A DNA stretch of 64,000 nucleotides, from assembly GCF_016862675.1 (NCBI RefSeq), contig NZ_BONK01000007.1, forward strand, positions 186,001-250,000. The letters run 5' to 3'. Positions 26,034 to 34,862 of this stretch are shown one piece after another. How positions within the stretch are numbered: the stretch's first letter is position 1; each line of letters begins with the position of its first letter. The notes below the pieces were generated by a model that saw only the letters and a program-made list of their open reading frames with translations, searched no databases and was not told the origin of the DNA. Source of the stretch: Cellulomonas chitinilytica (GTDB taxonomy: Bacteria > Actinomycetota > Actinomycetes > Actinomycetales > Cellulomonadaceae). The position numbers and the translations under genes are program-made.

Positions 26034-27296
26034 TCAGGCGAGCAGCCCCGGACCGATCTCGTCGATCGAGCGCACCCCGCACAGGGCCATCGTGAGGTCG
26101 AGCTCGGCCCACACGTGCTCCATGACGGCGCGGGCGCCGTCGGCCCCGGCGAGCGCGAGCCCGTACACCCACGGCCGCCCGACGAGCACCGCGCGTGCGC
26201 CCAGCGCGAGCGCCTTCACGACGTCCGCCCCGCCGCGCACACCGCTGTCGACCAGCACGGGGACCCGCCCGTCGACCCGCTCGACGACCCCCGGCAGCGC
26301 GTCGAGCGACGCGACCGCGCCGTCGACCTGGCGACCGCCGTGGTTCGACACCACGAGGCCGTCGACGCCGTGGTCGAGCGCGAGGGCGGCGTCCCGGGGG
26401 TCCTGCACACCCTTGAGCACGATCGGCAGCGACGTCCGCGACCGCAGCCGCGCGAGGTCGTCCCAGGTCAGCGTCGACCGCGAGAACACGTCGAGGAACG
26501 TCTCGACCGCGGCACGCGGCAGCGGCGAGCGCAGGTTGTCGCGCAGCCGCCCCGGGTGGTGGCGGGCGATCGAGACGAGCGCGCGGACCGCCGCCGGCGT
26601 CGGGCGCGGCGCGGGCCCGCCGGACCGCGGGGTGGCCGCGCGGCGCTCGACGAGCCGCCGGAACGCCGGGTCGCTCGTGTACTGGGCGATGCCCAGGCCG
26701 CGCGCGAACGGCAGGTAGCCGAGGTCCAGGTCCCGGGTGCGCCAGCCCAGCACGTGGGTGTCGAGCGTGACGACGACGGCCTCCGCGCCGGTCGCGACGG
26801 CCCGCTCGACGAACGAGTCGACGACGTCGTCGTCCTTGCTCCAGTAGAGCTGGAACCAGTGCGGCGACCCGCCGAGCTCGGCGGCGGTCCGCTCCATCGG
26901 GACCGACCCCTGCGACGAGACGACGAACGGCAGCCCGAGGGTGCGGGCCGCCCGGGCCGCGGCCACGTCGGCCTCCCGGTGGACCGTCTCCAGGACGCCG
27001 ACGGGCGCGAACAGCAGGGGTGCGGGGATCCGGCGGCCGAACAGCTCGACGGAGGTGTCCCGCTCCTCGACGTCGACCAGCACCCGCGGCACGAGCCGGT
27101 GCCGGTCGAACGCGTCGACGTTGGCCTGGGCGGTGCGCTGCCGGCCGGCGCTCCCGGCGACGTACGCCCACGCGGTCCGGCTCATCCGGCGGTGCGCGGC
27201 CGCCTCGAGCGCCTCAGGCTCGACCGGGACGTCCGGCCGGTGGCCGAGCACGCCCGCGCGGTAGATCCGTGACTGGACCTCGCGACCTCGGCTCAC
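26034..27296 (-). CDS. FMN-dependent alpha-hydroxy acid oxidase (lactate oxidase/monooxygenase type)
   Basis: 420 residues. FMN-enzyme signatures: [41 protein letters not shown], the catalytic [11 protein letters not shown] and [24 protein letters not shown]. The extended length suits lactate 2-monooxygenase or a related oxidase rather than a plain lactate dehydrogenase. GTG start. It is divergent from an MCP gene; whether the two are linked is unknown. Confidence 0.92.
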   Translation of the reverse strand: MSRGREVQSRIYRAGVLGHRPDVPVEPEALEAAAHRRMSRTAWAYVAGSAGRQRTAQANVDAFDRHRLVPRVLVDVEERDTSVELFGRRIPAPLLFAPVGVLETVHREADVAAARAARTLGLPFVVSSQGSVPMERTAAELGGSPHWFQLYWSKDDDVVDSFVERAVATGAEAVVVTLDTHVLGWRTRDLDLGYLPFARGLGIAQYTSDPAFRRLVERRAATPRSGGPAPRPTPAAVRALVSIARHHPGRLRDNLRSPLPRAAVETFLDVFSRSTLTWDDLARLRSRTSLPIVLKGVQDPRDAALALDHGVDGLVVSNHGGRQVDGAVASLDALPGVVERVDGRVPVLVDSGVRGGADVVKALALGARAVLVGRPWVYGLALAGADGARAVMEHVWAELDLTMALCGVRSIDEIGPGLLA

Positions 27297-27330
27297 GGCG
27301 GCAGTCTCGCACGGTGTCCGCCAGCCGGGA

Positions 27331-27358
27331 CGGCCACCCGTCCGCCCGGACGGGTGGC
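27331..27358. other. Perfect hairpin in the divergent oxidase/MCP region
   Basis: Inverted repeat of GGCCACCCGTCC with a four-base loop. It lies between divergent starts, so it is not a terminator for either gene; it may be an operator or a 5'-leader structure of the oxidase transcript. Confidence 0.45.
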
Positions 27359-27454
27359 CGGCACAGACGAGGTATCGAAACTTCTCACGGCTGCCTCGGA
27401 ACGGCCGATGAGCGGGGCGGATGCCACCGCGCCCACGTGCCCAAGGAGGAACTC

Positions 27455-29167
27455 GTGTCGCTGATCCGCGACGGTCTCGGCCGCTTGTCCCGTCTCGGCC
27501 TGGGGCTCGGGCGCGGGCTCGGGCACGGGCTCGGTCGAGGTCTGGGCCGCGTCGTGCCGGCCGTCGGCCGGTTCCTGGCGCCGTCGATCGGCCGCCGCAT
27601 GGCACTCGGCTTCGGTGCGTCGATCGTGTGCATGCTCGCGATCGCGCTGCTGGGCACGTTGCGGGTGGCGCAGGTCGAGGACCGCCTGAGCACGATCAAC
27701 GACGTCAACGGCGTGAAGCAGAGCTACGCCATCGACATGCGCAGCTCGGTGAACGCCCAGGCCGTCTCGATCCGCGACGTGGTCCTGATCCTGCCGCGCG
27801 ACCAGCACCTGCTGGACAAGGAGGTCGCCCACCTCGACGAGGAGGCGGACGCCTACGCGGAGGCGCGCGCGAAGATGGCGGACCTCGTCGCCGGTCGCTC
27901 GACGGGCTCCGAGACCGAGCGCGCGGCCCTCGCGACCATCGACGACGTCGAGTCGCGCACACTGCCGGTGATCGCCCGGGTCGTGCAGATGCGTCAGGAC
28001 CAGGACCCGCAGATGACCCGCGTCATCGCCGAGGCGGCGAAGCCCGTGCTCGACGAGTGGCTCACGGCCCTCGACGACCTCATCCGGCTCGAGGACCACA
28101 TGAACGCGGCCCAGACCAGCCAGGCGCGGGCGATCGCGGGCGGCTTCCGTGCCATGAGCCTCGGTGCGGCCGGGGTCGGGGTGGTCCTCTCCGTCCTGAT
28201 CGCGCTCAGCGTCACCCGCGGCGTCACCCGCCCGCTCGCCCGCGCGGTCGACGTGCTCGAGTCGGCCGCTGCGGGCGACCTCACGGGTCGCATCGGCGGG
28301 ACGTCGCAGGACGAGGTGGGCCGGATGTCCCGGTCGCTCGACGAGGCGCTGACGGCGTTCGGCGGCGTCCTGTCGACGTTCGCCGACCGCGCCGACGGGC
28401 TGCGCGGCACCAGCGAGCGGGTCGCGGCGCTGTCCGAGCAGGTGGCCGACGGCGCGTCCCGGTCGTCCGAGCAGGCCGAGTCGGTCGCGGCCGCGTCGCG
28501 GCAGGTGTCCGACACCGTGCAGGCCGTCGCGGCCGGCACCGAGCAGATGGGCTCGTCGATCCGCGCGATCGCGCAGAGCGCCACCGACGCGTCGGCGGTC
28601 GCGGACCGTGCCGTCACGACGGTCACCAGCGCGAGCACGACCATCGAGCGGCTCGGCGAGTCGAGCAAGGCGATCGGTGACGTCGTGCACGTGATCTCCT
28701 CGATCGCCGCGCAGACGAGCCTGCTCGCGCTCAACGCCACGATCGAGGCGGCGCGCGCGGGCGAGGCCGGCAAGGGGTTCGCGGTCGTCGCGTCCGAGGT
28801 GCGTGAGCTCGCGGGCCAGACGGCTCGCGCGACCGACGACATCACGGCGCGCATCACCGCGATCCAGGAGGACAGCGCGGGTGCGGTCGGGGCGATCAGC
28901 GCCGTGGCCGGCGTCATCACGCAGATGAACGCGCACCAGCAGACGATCGCGTCCGCCGTGGAGGAGCAGACGGCGACGACCGCCGAGATGGACCGTGGGG
29001 TCGCCGACGCCGCGGCGGGCTCCGCCCGGATCGCGGAGAGCATCGAGGGTGTCGTCGACGTCGCCCGCGCCACCTCGGAGTCCGTCGCGGACTCGCGCGG
29101 TGCCGCCGACGAGCTCGCCCACGTCTCCGCGGAGCTCACCGAGCTCGTCACGCAGTTCCGGTACTGA
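27455..29167 (+). CDS. Methyl-accepting chemotaxis protein
   Basis: 570 residues. Basic, Gly/Leu-rich N-terminus, TM1 (about 50-70), a periplasmic-type four-helix sensor domain of ~160 residues, TM2 (about 232-252), HAMP ([11 protein letters not shown]), then the signalling helical hairpin with the conserved tip [33 protein letters not shown] start with an excellent AAGGAGGA site. The last residues V-T-Q-F-R-Y end the coiled coil; there is no CheR-binding pentapeptide. It implies motility genes elsewhere in the genome. Confidence 0.95.
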   Translation: MSLIRDGLGRLSRLGLGLGRGLGHGLGRGLGRVVPAVGRFLAPSIGRRMALGFGASIVCMLAIALLGTLRVAQVEDRLSTINDVNGVKQSYAIDMRSSVNAQAVSIRDVVLILPRDQHLLDKEVAHLDEEADAYAEARAKMADLVAGRSTGSETERAALATIDDVESRTLPVIARVVQMRQDQDPQMTRVIAEAAKPVLDEWLTALDDLIRLEDHMNAAQTSQARAIAGGFRAMSLGAAGVGVVLSVLIALSVTRGVTRPLARAVDVLESAAAGDLTGRIGGTSQDEVGRMSRSLDEALTAFGGVLSTFADRADGLRGTSERVAALSEQVADGASRSSEQAESVAAASRQVSDTVQAVAAGTEQMGSSIRAIAQSATDASAVADRAVTTVTSASTTIERLGESSKAIGDVVHVISSIAAQTSLLALNATIEAARAGEAGKGFAVVASEVRELAGQTARATDDITARITAIQEDSAGAVGAISAVAGVITQMNAHQQTIASAVEEQTATTAEMDRGVADAAAGSARIAESIEGVVDVARATSESVADSRGAADELAHVSAELTELVTQFRY

Positions 29168-29185
29168 GCCGGCCGCCGAGCGGGG

Positions 29186-30160
29186 TCAGACGGTGAGCAC
29201 GACCTTCGCGCGGGCGTGCTCGTCCTCGAGGTAGCGCATCGCCTCGGCCGTGCCGGCGAGCGGGTAGGTCCGGTCGACGACGGGCCGCACGGCGCCGGAC
29301 TCGACGAGCTCGCGCAGCGTGTCGAGCCTGCCCGTGGAGGGTGCGGAGCCGGGGATCCGGACCCGCTGCCGGACGAACGGCTTCGCGAGCTGCCCCCGGA
29401 CGAACAGGCCCATCGGGCCGAACATGCTGCCGCCCTCGGAGGTGCCACCGCCGGACAGCAGCAGCACACCGGTCGGCGCGAGGGCGCGTCGCAGGTCCGT
29501 GAGCGAACGGTTGCCGACGAGGTCGTAGACGACGTCGTAGCGGGTCCCGTCGCGCGCGAAGTCGTGCGCGCGGTAGTCGACGACGTGCTCCGCGCCGAGC
29601 GACGCGGCCAGGTCGGCGTTGCGGGCGCTGCACACGGCCGTCACGCGGGCGCCCGAGGCGTGTGCGAGCTGCACCGCGAACGTGCCGACCCCGCCGGACG
29701 CGCCGTTGACGAGCACGTGCTGCCCGGGCTGCACGTCCGCGACGTCGCGCAGGGCGGTCAGGGCCGTGTTGGCGGCGAGCGGGACGGCGGCGGACTCCTC
29801 GAAGGTCGTCCCGGCCGGCCGCCGGGCCACGACGTCCTCGGGCGCGCGGACGTACTCGGCGAACGCCCCGGGGTGCTCGCCGAACACCTCGTCGCCGGGC
29901 CTCAGCCGCGTGACGAGCGACCCGACCGCCTCGACCGTGCCCGCGAAGTCGGTGCCGAGGACCGGCTGCCGGGGCCGGCGCAGGCCGAACGTCGGGCGCA
30001 TCACGTACGGGTCGCCGCGCAGCAGGTGCCAGTCGCGGGCGTTGAGGGAGGCGGCCCGGACGCGGACCAGCACGTCGTGGTCGCCGGGCTCGGGCAGCTC
30101 GACCTCGGCCAGGCGCAGCACGTCGGGGGAGCCGTACCGGTCGTGCGTGATCGCTCTCAT
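29186..30160 (-). CDS. Zinc-independent quinone oxidoreductase / MDR-family dehydrogenase
   Basis: 324 residues. GroES-like N-terminal half (V-L-V-R-V-R-A-A-S-L-N-A-R-D-W, G-T-D-F-A-G-T-V-E-A-V-G), then the Rossmann half with V-N-G-A-S-G-G-V-G-T-F-A-V-Q-L-A and Y-D-V-V-Y-D-L-V-G. It lacks the catalytic zinc cysteine and histidine, as in QOR-type enzymes that reduce quinones or enones with NADPH. ATG follows GAGGAGGTCC. Divergent from a TetR gene with paired GTGTAC palindromes between them. Confidence 0.92.
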   Translation of the reverse strand: MRAITHDRYGSPDVLRLAEVELPEPGDHDVLVRVRAASLNARDWHLLRGDPYVMRPTFGLRRPRQPVLGTDFAGTVEAVGSLVTRLRPGDEVFGEHPGAFAEYVRAPEDVVARRPAGTTFEESAAVPLAANTALTALRDVADVQPGQHVLVNGASGGVGTFAVQLAHASGARVTAVCSARNADLAASLGAEHVVDYRAHDFARDGTRYDVVYDLVGNRSLTDLRRALAPTGVLLLSGGGTSEGGSMFGPMGLFVRGQLAKPFVRQRVRIPGSAPSTGRLDTLRELVESGAVRPVVDRTYPLAGTAEAMRYLEDEHARAKVVLTV

Positions 30161-30220
30161 CGGACCTCCTCGGGCGAGTTGGCGCGGGCGTCTACGGTGG
30201 GCGGAGCCGCCCTGCGGCGT

Positions 30221-30237
30221 GGTGTACGGCGTACACC
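30221..30237. promoter_or_regulatory. Probable TetR operator, site 1
   Basis: Perfect palindrome GGTGTAC-GGC-GTACACC in the divergent promoter region. Confidence 0.75.
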
Positions 30238-30255
30238 TGCTGGGACGAGACACTA

Positions 30256-30272
30256 GGTGTACGCCGTACACT
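30256..30272. promoter_or_regulatory. Probable TetR operator, site 2
   Basis: GGTGTAC-GCC-GTACACT, one base off a perfect palindrome and 35 bases centre to centre from site 1. Confidence 0.75.
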
Positions 30273-30301
30273 CAGTCAAGGGGTCGGCAGAAGGAGGTCC
30301 G

Positions 30302-31009
30302 GTGACCGCGCAGCAGACGGACGTACCACGCCGCACGCCCCTGTCCCGCGAGCGCGTCCTGCGGGCCGCCGTGGCGCTCGCGGACGAGGGCGGCATCGAG
30401 ACGCTCAGCATGCGCAGGCTCGCCCAGGAGCTCGACGTGGTCCCGATGGCGCTCTACAAGCACGTCGCGCACAAGGACGAGCTGCTCGACGGCGTCGTCG
30501 ACCTGGTCGTCGGCGAGATCCCCGCGCCCGCGCCGGGCGACGTCGAGCAGGACTGGCAGGGTGCCGTCCGCCGGCGCGTGCTCGGTGCGCGGCACGCGAT
30601 GCTCAGCCACCCCTGGGCCGCCCAGGTCATCGAGTCCCGCGGTGCCCCGACCCCCGCGGTGATGACCTACCTGAACTCCGTCGTCGGCATGTTCCGCGCC
30701 GGCGGCTTCTCCGTCGACCTCACCCACCACGTGATGCACACGATGGGCAGCCGGATCCTCGGCTTCAGCCAGGAGCTCTTCGACGACTCCGCCGAGATCG
30801 ACCCCGAGGTGCGGGCCGCCGGCGCCCGCGCGATGGCCCCGGCCTTCCCGCACCTCGCCGAGATCGCCCTCGCGGTCGCGCACGACGACGCGTCCGTCGT
30901 CGGGTCGGGGTGCGACGACCAGGCCGAGTTCGAGTTCGCGCTCGACCTGCTCCTCGACGGGTTCGAACGGCTGCGCCGGCGCGCGGCGGGCGAGTCCGCC
31001 CCCGCCTGA
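30302..31009 (+). CDS. TetR-family regulator (tetracycline-repressor C-terminal type)
   Basis: 235 residues. The helix-turn-helix reads L-S-M-R-R-L-A-Q-E-L-D-V-V-P-M-A-L-Y-K-H-V, the pattern of the TetR subgroup with a tetracycline-repressor-like C-terminal domain. GTG start after AAGGAGGT. Probable repressor of the divergent quinone oxidoreductase and of itself through the two GTGTAC sites. Ligand unknown, perhaps a quinone or electrophile given the target. Confidence 0.92.
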   Translation: MTAQQTDVPRRTPLSRERVLRAAVALADEGGIETLSMRRLAQELDVVPMALYKHVAHKDELLDGVVDLVVGEIPAPAPGDVEQDWQGAVRRRVLGARHAMLSHPWAAQVIESRGAPTPAVMTYLNSVVGMFRAGGFSVDLTHHVMHTMGSRILGFSQELFDDSAEIDPEVRAAGARAMAPAFPHLAEIALAVAHDDASVVGSGCDDQAEFEFALDLLLDGFERLRRRAAGESAPA

Positions 31010-31146
31010 CCTGGGCCCTCCGACCCTCCTGACCTGCGGGTTCGCCCATCCGTCATCCCGTCGAGGCGCCCGCGTCACCCGATCGGGGTACCGTGCGCGA
31101 CGCGCCGCAACCCGGCGCACAACCGACAGCACGGGAGGACTCAGGC

Positions 31147-33030
31147 ATGAGGATCACCAACCTGCAGCGTCGCAGGGTGCGAGGGGGAGCCGTGGCGGCA
31201 GCCACCCTGCTCCTCGTCGGGCTCGCCTCGCCGGCGATGGCCGGTGGCGGGCACGGTGGGGGGCCCGGTGGAGGGCACGGCGGCGGGCCCGGCGGCCCCG
31301 GAGGGGGGCACGTCGACGGCTACCACCTCACCGTCATGGGCACGACGGACCTGCACGGCAACGCCGTGAACTGGGACTACTACAAGAACGCCGAGTACGA
31401 CGACAGCGCCCACAACGACGTGGGCCTCGCGAAGGTCTCCACGCTGGTCAACCAGGTCCGCGCCGACCGCGGGGCGCGCAACACGCTCCTCATCGACGCC
31501 GGCGACACCATCCAGGGCACCTCGCTCGCGTACTACTTCGCCAAGGTCGAGCCGATCTCGTCGACGGTCCAGCACCCCATGGCCCTCGCGATGAACGCGA
31601 TCGGCTACGACGCCGCCGCCGTCGGCAACCACGAGTTCAACTACGGCATCCCGTACCTGCGGACCTTCGAGAAGCAGCTCCGGTTCCCGCTCCTCGCCGC
31701 GAACGCGCTCGACGACGGCACCGGCCGGCCGGCGTTCGCGCCGTACACCATCAAGACCGTTACCGGGCACCACGGAAGAGCCGTCCGTGTCGGGATCCTC
31801 GGCCTGACGAACCCCGGCATCGCGATCTGGGACAAGGCGAACGTCGAGGGCAAGATGCACTTCGACGGGCTCGTCGAGCAGGCGTCGAGGTACGTGCCCG
31901 AGATGCGCCGCAAGGGCGCGGACGTCGTGGTCGTCGCCGCGCACTCCGGCGCCGACACGTCGTCGTCGTACGGCGACGCCCTGCCGTTCCCGGAGAACGC
32001 CGCGACGCTCGTCGCCCAGCAGGTGCCCGGCATCGACGCGATCCTCGTGGGTCACGCGCACCAGGAGATCGCCGAGCGCGTCGTCACCAACACCGCCACC
32101 GGCAAGCCGGTCGTGCTGTCCGAGCCTCTCAAGTGGGGCGAGCGGCTGTCCGTGTTCGACATCGACCTGTCGTTCGCGCGGGGCCGCTGGACCGTGCAGT
32201 CCGTCGACGCGCAGGTGCTCAACTCGAACACCGTGCCCGAGGACCCGAAGATCGTGCGCCTGCTGCAGGCCGACCACCAGAAGGCCGTCGACTACGTCAA
32301 CAGCGTGATCGGCACGGCCACCGAGCCCATGTCGGCCGCGACCGCCCGGTACGAGGACACCTCGGCGCTCGACTTCATCAACCACGTCCAGGCCGAGACC
32401 GTGAAGGCCGACCTCACGGGCGCCGACGCCGACCTGCCCGTGCTGTCCATCGCGGCACCGTTCAACAAGGACGCCGCGATCCCGCAGGGCGACGTCACCG
32501 TCGGGGACATCGCCGGGCTGTACATCTACGACAACACGCTCCTGGGCATCAAGCTCACGGGCGCGCAGGTCAAGGCGTACCTGGAGAAGTCCGCCGAGTA
32601 CTTCAAGCCCGCACCGACGCCCGGCACCTACGCGGCCGCCGACCTCACCAACGCGGTGACGCCGACCGCCCCGAACGGCACCCCGGACTACAACTACGAC
32701 GTCATGGGCGGGCTCGACCAGCCGCTGACCTACGGCATCGACCTGGCGCAGCCCGTCGGCAGCCGCATCACCGGGCTCGCGTACGGCGGCGTCCCGGTGA
32801 CCGACGACCAGCAGTTCGTGGTCGCCATCAACAACTACCGGCAGTCCGGCGGCGGGAACTTCCCCGGCGTCGTGGGCGCGCCCGTCGTGCACAACCGGCA
32901 GCTCGAGATCCGGCAGCTGCTCATCGACTGGGTGACCGAGCACCAGGTCGTGGACCCGGCGCTGTTCTCCTCGTCGAACCCCGACTGGCAGCTCACGTCG
33001 GGCGGGACCCCGCTGACGGTCACACCGTGA
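31147..33030 (+). CDS. Secreted 5'-nucleotidase / cyclic phosphodiesterase (calcineurin-like)
   Basis: 627 residues. Signal peptide ending A-S-P-A-M-A, then a Gly/His-rich stretch of about 25 residues. The metallophosphatase motifs D-L-H-G-N, D-A-G-D-T-I-Q-G, G-N-H-E-F-N-Y-G, H-S-G-A-D and G-H-A-H-Q are complete, so the two-metal site is intact. The 5'-nucleotidase C-terminal substrate domain begins around 400 (F-N-K-D-A-A-I-P-Q-G-D-V-T-V). No LPxTG or membrane anchor at the end, so it is probably released. It would recover phosphate and nucleosides from outside nucleotides. ATG preceded by GGGAGGA. Confidence 0.95.
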   Translation: MRITNLQRRRVRGGAVAAATLLLVGLASPAMAGGGHGGGPGGGHGGGPGGPGGGHVDGYHLTVMGTTDLHGNAVNWDYYKNAEYDDSAHNDVGLAKVSTLVNQVRADRGARNTLLIDAGDTIQGTSLAYYFAKVEPISSTVQHPMALAMNAIGYDAAAVGNHEFNYGIPYLRTFEKQLRFPLLAANALDDGTGRPAFAPYTIKTVTGHHGRAVRVGILGLTNPGIAIWDKANVEGKMHFDGLVEQASRYVPEMRRKGADVVVVAAHSGADTSSSYGDALPFPENAATLVAQQVPGIDAILVGHAHQEIAERVVTNTATGKPVVLSEPLKWGERLSVFDIDLSFARGRWTVQSVDAQVLNSNTVPEDPKIVRLLQADHQKAVDYVNSVIGTATEPMSAATARYEDTSALDFINHVQAETVKADLTGADADLPVLSIAAPFNKDAAIPQGDVTVGDIAGLYIYDNTLLGIKLTGAQVKAYLEKSAEYFKPAPTPGTYAAADLTNAVTPTAPNGTPDYNYDVMGGLDQPLTYGIDLAQPVGSRITGLAYGGVPVTDDQQFVVAINNYRQSGGGNFPGVVGAPVVHNRQLEIRQLLIDWVTEHQVVDPALFSSSNPDWQLTSGGTPLTVTP

Positions 33031-33046
33031 CGGTCCCGCGCTGACC

Positions 33047-33089
33047 GGGTGCGGGTGCCCTCCTCCCCGCGAGGGCGGCACCCGCACCC
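33047..33089. terminator. Bidirectional terminator with nested stems
   Basis: Outer 13-base stem GGGTGCGGGTGCC with its complement, and an inner CCCTC/GAGGG stem, between two convergent genes. No T-tract. Confidence 0.7.
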
Positions 33090-33090
33090 G

Positions 33091-34203
33091 TCAGGGTTCC
33101 CGGACGAGGTCCAGCTCCAGCCAGCGGGCCAGGTCGGCGATCTCGTCGTCCACGGCCGCCCGCGTCGCCGCCGTCCAGTCGCCGTCCTCGTGCACCGCGT
33201 GCACGCGCAGCGCCCCGGCGCGGGTGTCGGCCGTCGCGTCGAGCTTGCCGACCAGCCGGTCCCCGTGCAGCACGGGCAGCGCGTAGTAGCCCCACCGGCG
33301 GACCCGGGCCGGCTTGAACATCTCCAGGGCGTACTCGAACTCGAAGATCTCGGTCATCCGCTTGCGGTCGTGCAGCAGCCGGTCGAACGGTGACAGCAGC
33401 GCCGCCCGCCCGTCGAACGCCCCGGAGCGCACGGCGTCCAGGTGCGCCGGGTCGACACGCCAGCGCCCGCGGACGCCCTCGACGACCGCGGGCTCGCCCG
33501 CCTCGCCCACGTCGAGCGGCTCGACCGGGCACTCGGGCCCGCGCGAGCGGGCGATGCCGAGCGCCCCCAGACGCCGCGCGTCGCGCAGCCGCAGCGACTC
33601 CTCCAGCGGCGGCACCGGCCCGCCCGGGTAGACCCGCTCGGCGAGGTCCCACAGCCGGTCCTTGCCCGTGCCGCCCGCGGCGGCGACCTCGCCGGTGCGG
33701 ACCATGACGTGCAGCATCATCGTGACGTTGCGGTTGTCGTTCCAGCCCGACGACTTCCACGGCTCGACGCACAGGTCCGGCAGCTCGCTGATCGGCAGCG
33801 GACCGTCGGCGCGGAGCCGGTCGAGGATGTCCAGGCGGCACGCCTGGTTCGTCCGCAGCCACTCGACGTTGGCGCGCTGCCACCCGGTGAGCTCGCCGGC
33901 CGCCCACACCGCCATCTCGGCGCGGTACAGCGCCAGGTCCTCGGCGGGACGCAGCGTGCCGCGGTACTCCAGGAGCGTCTGCTCGTCGAGCGCGTCCGCG
34001 AGCTCGTGCGGCTCGTACGCCGACCCGATCCGGCTCCACAGCACCAGGTCGGCGCTCGGTGCGACGGCGCTCGTCGGGTTGAGCTGCAGCAGCGAGAGCT
34101 GTTGGACCGTCTCGTGCACGTCGGTGAGGCGGTCGGCCGTGAGCCGTTGCGCGCGGACGGCGACCCGCCGCGCGTCGGTCCGGGTGAGCTCGTGGACGGT
34201 CAC
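33091..34203 (-). CDS. AlkZ/YcaQ-type winged-helix DNA glycosylase-like protein
   Basis: 370 residues of the HTH_42 (AlkZ/YcaQ) family. The N-terminal segment Q-Q-L-S-L-L-Q-L-N-P-T-S-A-V-A-P-S-A-D-L-V-L-W-S-R corresponds to the region carrying the catalytic Gln-x-Gln-type motif. Further family blocks are W-G-Y-Y-A-L-P-V-L-H-G-D-R-L-V-G-K-L-D and S-P-F-D-R-L-L-H-D-R. Known members remove alkylated bases or unhook interstrand crosslinks. GTG start at 34201-34203. Catalysis is not certain: the second glutamine position should be checked against AlkZ. Confidence 0.88.
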   Translation of the reverse strand: MTVHELTRTDARRVAVRAQRLTADRLTDVHETVQQLSLLQLNPTSAVAPSADLVLWSRIGSAYEPHELADALDEQTLLEYRGTLRPAEDLALYRAEMAVWAAGELTGWQRANVEWLRTNQACRLDILDRLRADGPLPISELPDLCVEPWKSSGWNDNRNVTMMLHVMVRTGEVAAAGGTGKDRLWDLAERVYPGGPVPPLEESLRLRDARRLGALGIARSRGPECPVEPLDVGEAGEPAVVEGVRGRWRVDPAHLDAVRSGAFDGRAALLSPFDRLLHDRKRMTEIFEFEYALEMFKPARVRRWGYYALPVLHGDRLVGKLDATADTRAGALRVHAVHEDGDWTAATRAAVDDEIADLARWLELDLVREP

Positions 34204-34236
34204 GCCGCAGGAGCCTACGACCGGCCGCCGACACCG

Positions 34237-34251
34237 GCACCCGCCGGGTGC
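34237..34251 (-). terminator. Short hairpin after the DUF4190 gene
   Basis: GCACCC-GCC-GGGTGC, a six-base stem between the stop of the DUF4190 gene and the start of the AlkZ-like gene, both on the minus strand. A weak terminator at best. Confidence 0.35.
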
Positions 34252-34263
34252 GGGCCCAGGACG

Positions 34264-34740
34264 CTAGAGCGCAGCCGCGATGATCGCGACCGAGACGAGG
34301 ACGCCCACGCCCGACAGCACGAGCGCCCACACCGACTTGGTGCGCCCGAAGGCCGGATGGCCGGCGGCGGCGTACGCGCCGGCGCGGGACAGGCCCTGCA
34401 CGCCGAGCACGATCCCGAGGATCGCCCCGATCCAGAAGCCGAACACCGACAGGATCCCGAGCACGAGCGCCGCGGTGGCGCGGGGGTTGCGTCCGCTCGC
34501 CAGGTCGGTGGGGACGTCGCTGAGCCTCTGCGCGTGGTCGGCCGACCAGGTGAGTGGGGCGGGGGCGAGGTTCGTGCAGACCGGAGGTGCCGTCGGCATC
34601 GCGGCGACAGCGGTCGCGGCCGGGGCAGCGGCAGGGGCACCCGCCGGGCTCGGGCGGACGTGGGCGGTGAACGACTGCCCACCCCACCACCGCTCCTGCC
34701 CGGGGACGGACGGGTCGGGGTACCAGCCGGGCACGTGCAT
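34264..34740 (-). CDS. DUF2510-DUF4190 membrane protein
   Basis: 158 residues. The N-terminal G-W-Y-P-D-P-x-x-P-G-x-E-R-W-W-G-G is the short DUF2510 tryptophan motif. A Pro/Ala-rich linker leads to a DUF4190-type module with two membrane helices (A-L-V-L-G-I-L-S-V-F-G-F-W-I-G and S-V-W-A-L-V-L-S-G-V-G). Common in actinobacteria, function unknown. A broken paralogue of its C-terminal half lies at 36970-37161. Confidence 0.85.
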   Translation of the reverse strand: MHVPGWYPDPSVPGQERWWGGQSFTAHVRPSPAGAPAAAPAATAVAAMPTAPPVCTNLAPAPLTWSADHAQRLSDVPTDLASGRNPRATAALVLGILSVFGFWIGAILGIVLGVQGLSRAGAYAAAGHPAFGRTKSVWALVLSGVGVLVSVAIIAAAL

Positions 34741-34806
34741 CGTGACCTCCGAGGCGGTGACGCGAGCACCGGGAGCCCGGTGCGGTCGACAGGCGGGACT
34801 GGACCG

Positions 34807-34831
34807 CCGTCACCGGGATCGCCGGTGACGG
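34807..34831 (-). terminator. Strong hairpin downstream of the CAP-like gene
   Basis: Ten-base stem CCGTCACCGG with its complement around a five-base loop, 32 bases past the stop of the CAP-like gene. Good candidate for its terminator. Confidence 0.65.
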
Positions 34832-34862
34832 TGCAGGTCAGCGGCGATCCGGGGCGAACCTA

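Noticed and set aside
27361-27454. Possible riboswitch ahead of the MCP gene
   Set aside because: I could not fit the c-di-GMP (GEMM) core or another known aptamer; only a sigma28-like -10 resemblance remains.
31147-33030. Sortase-anchored nucleotidase
   Set aside because: The C-terminus ends in T-P-L-T-V-T-P without an LPxTG motif or hydrophobic tail, so surface anchoring by sortase is not supported.
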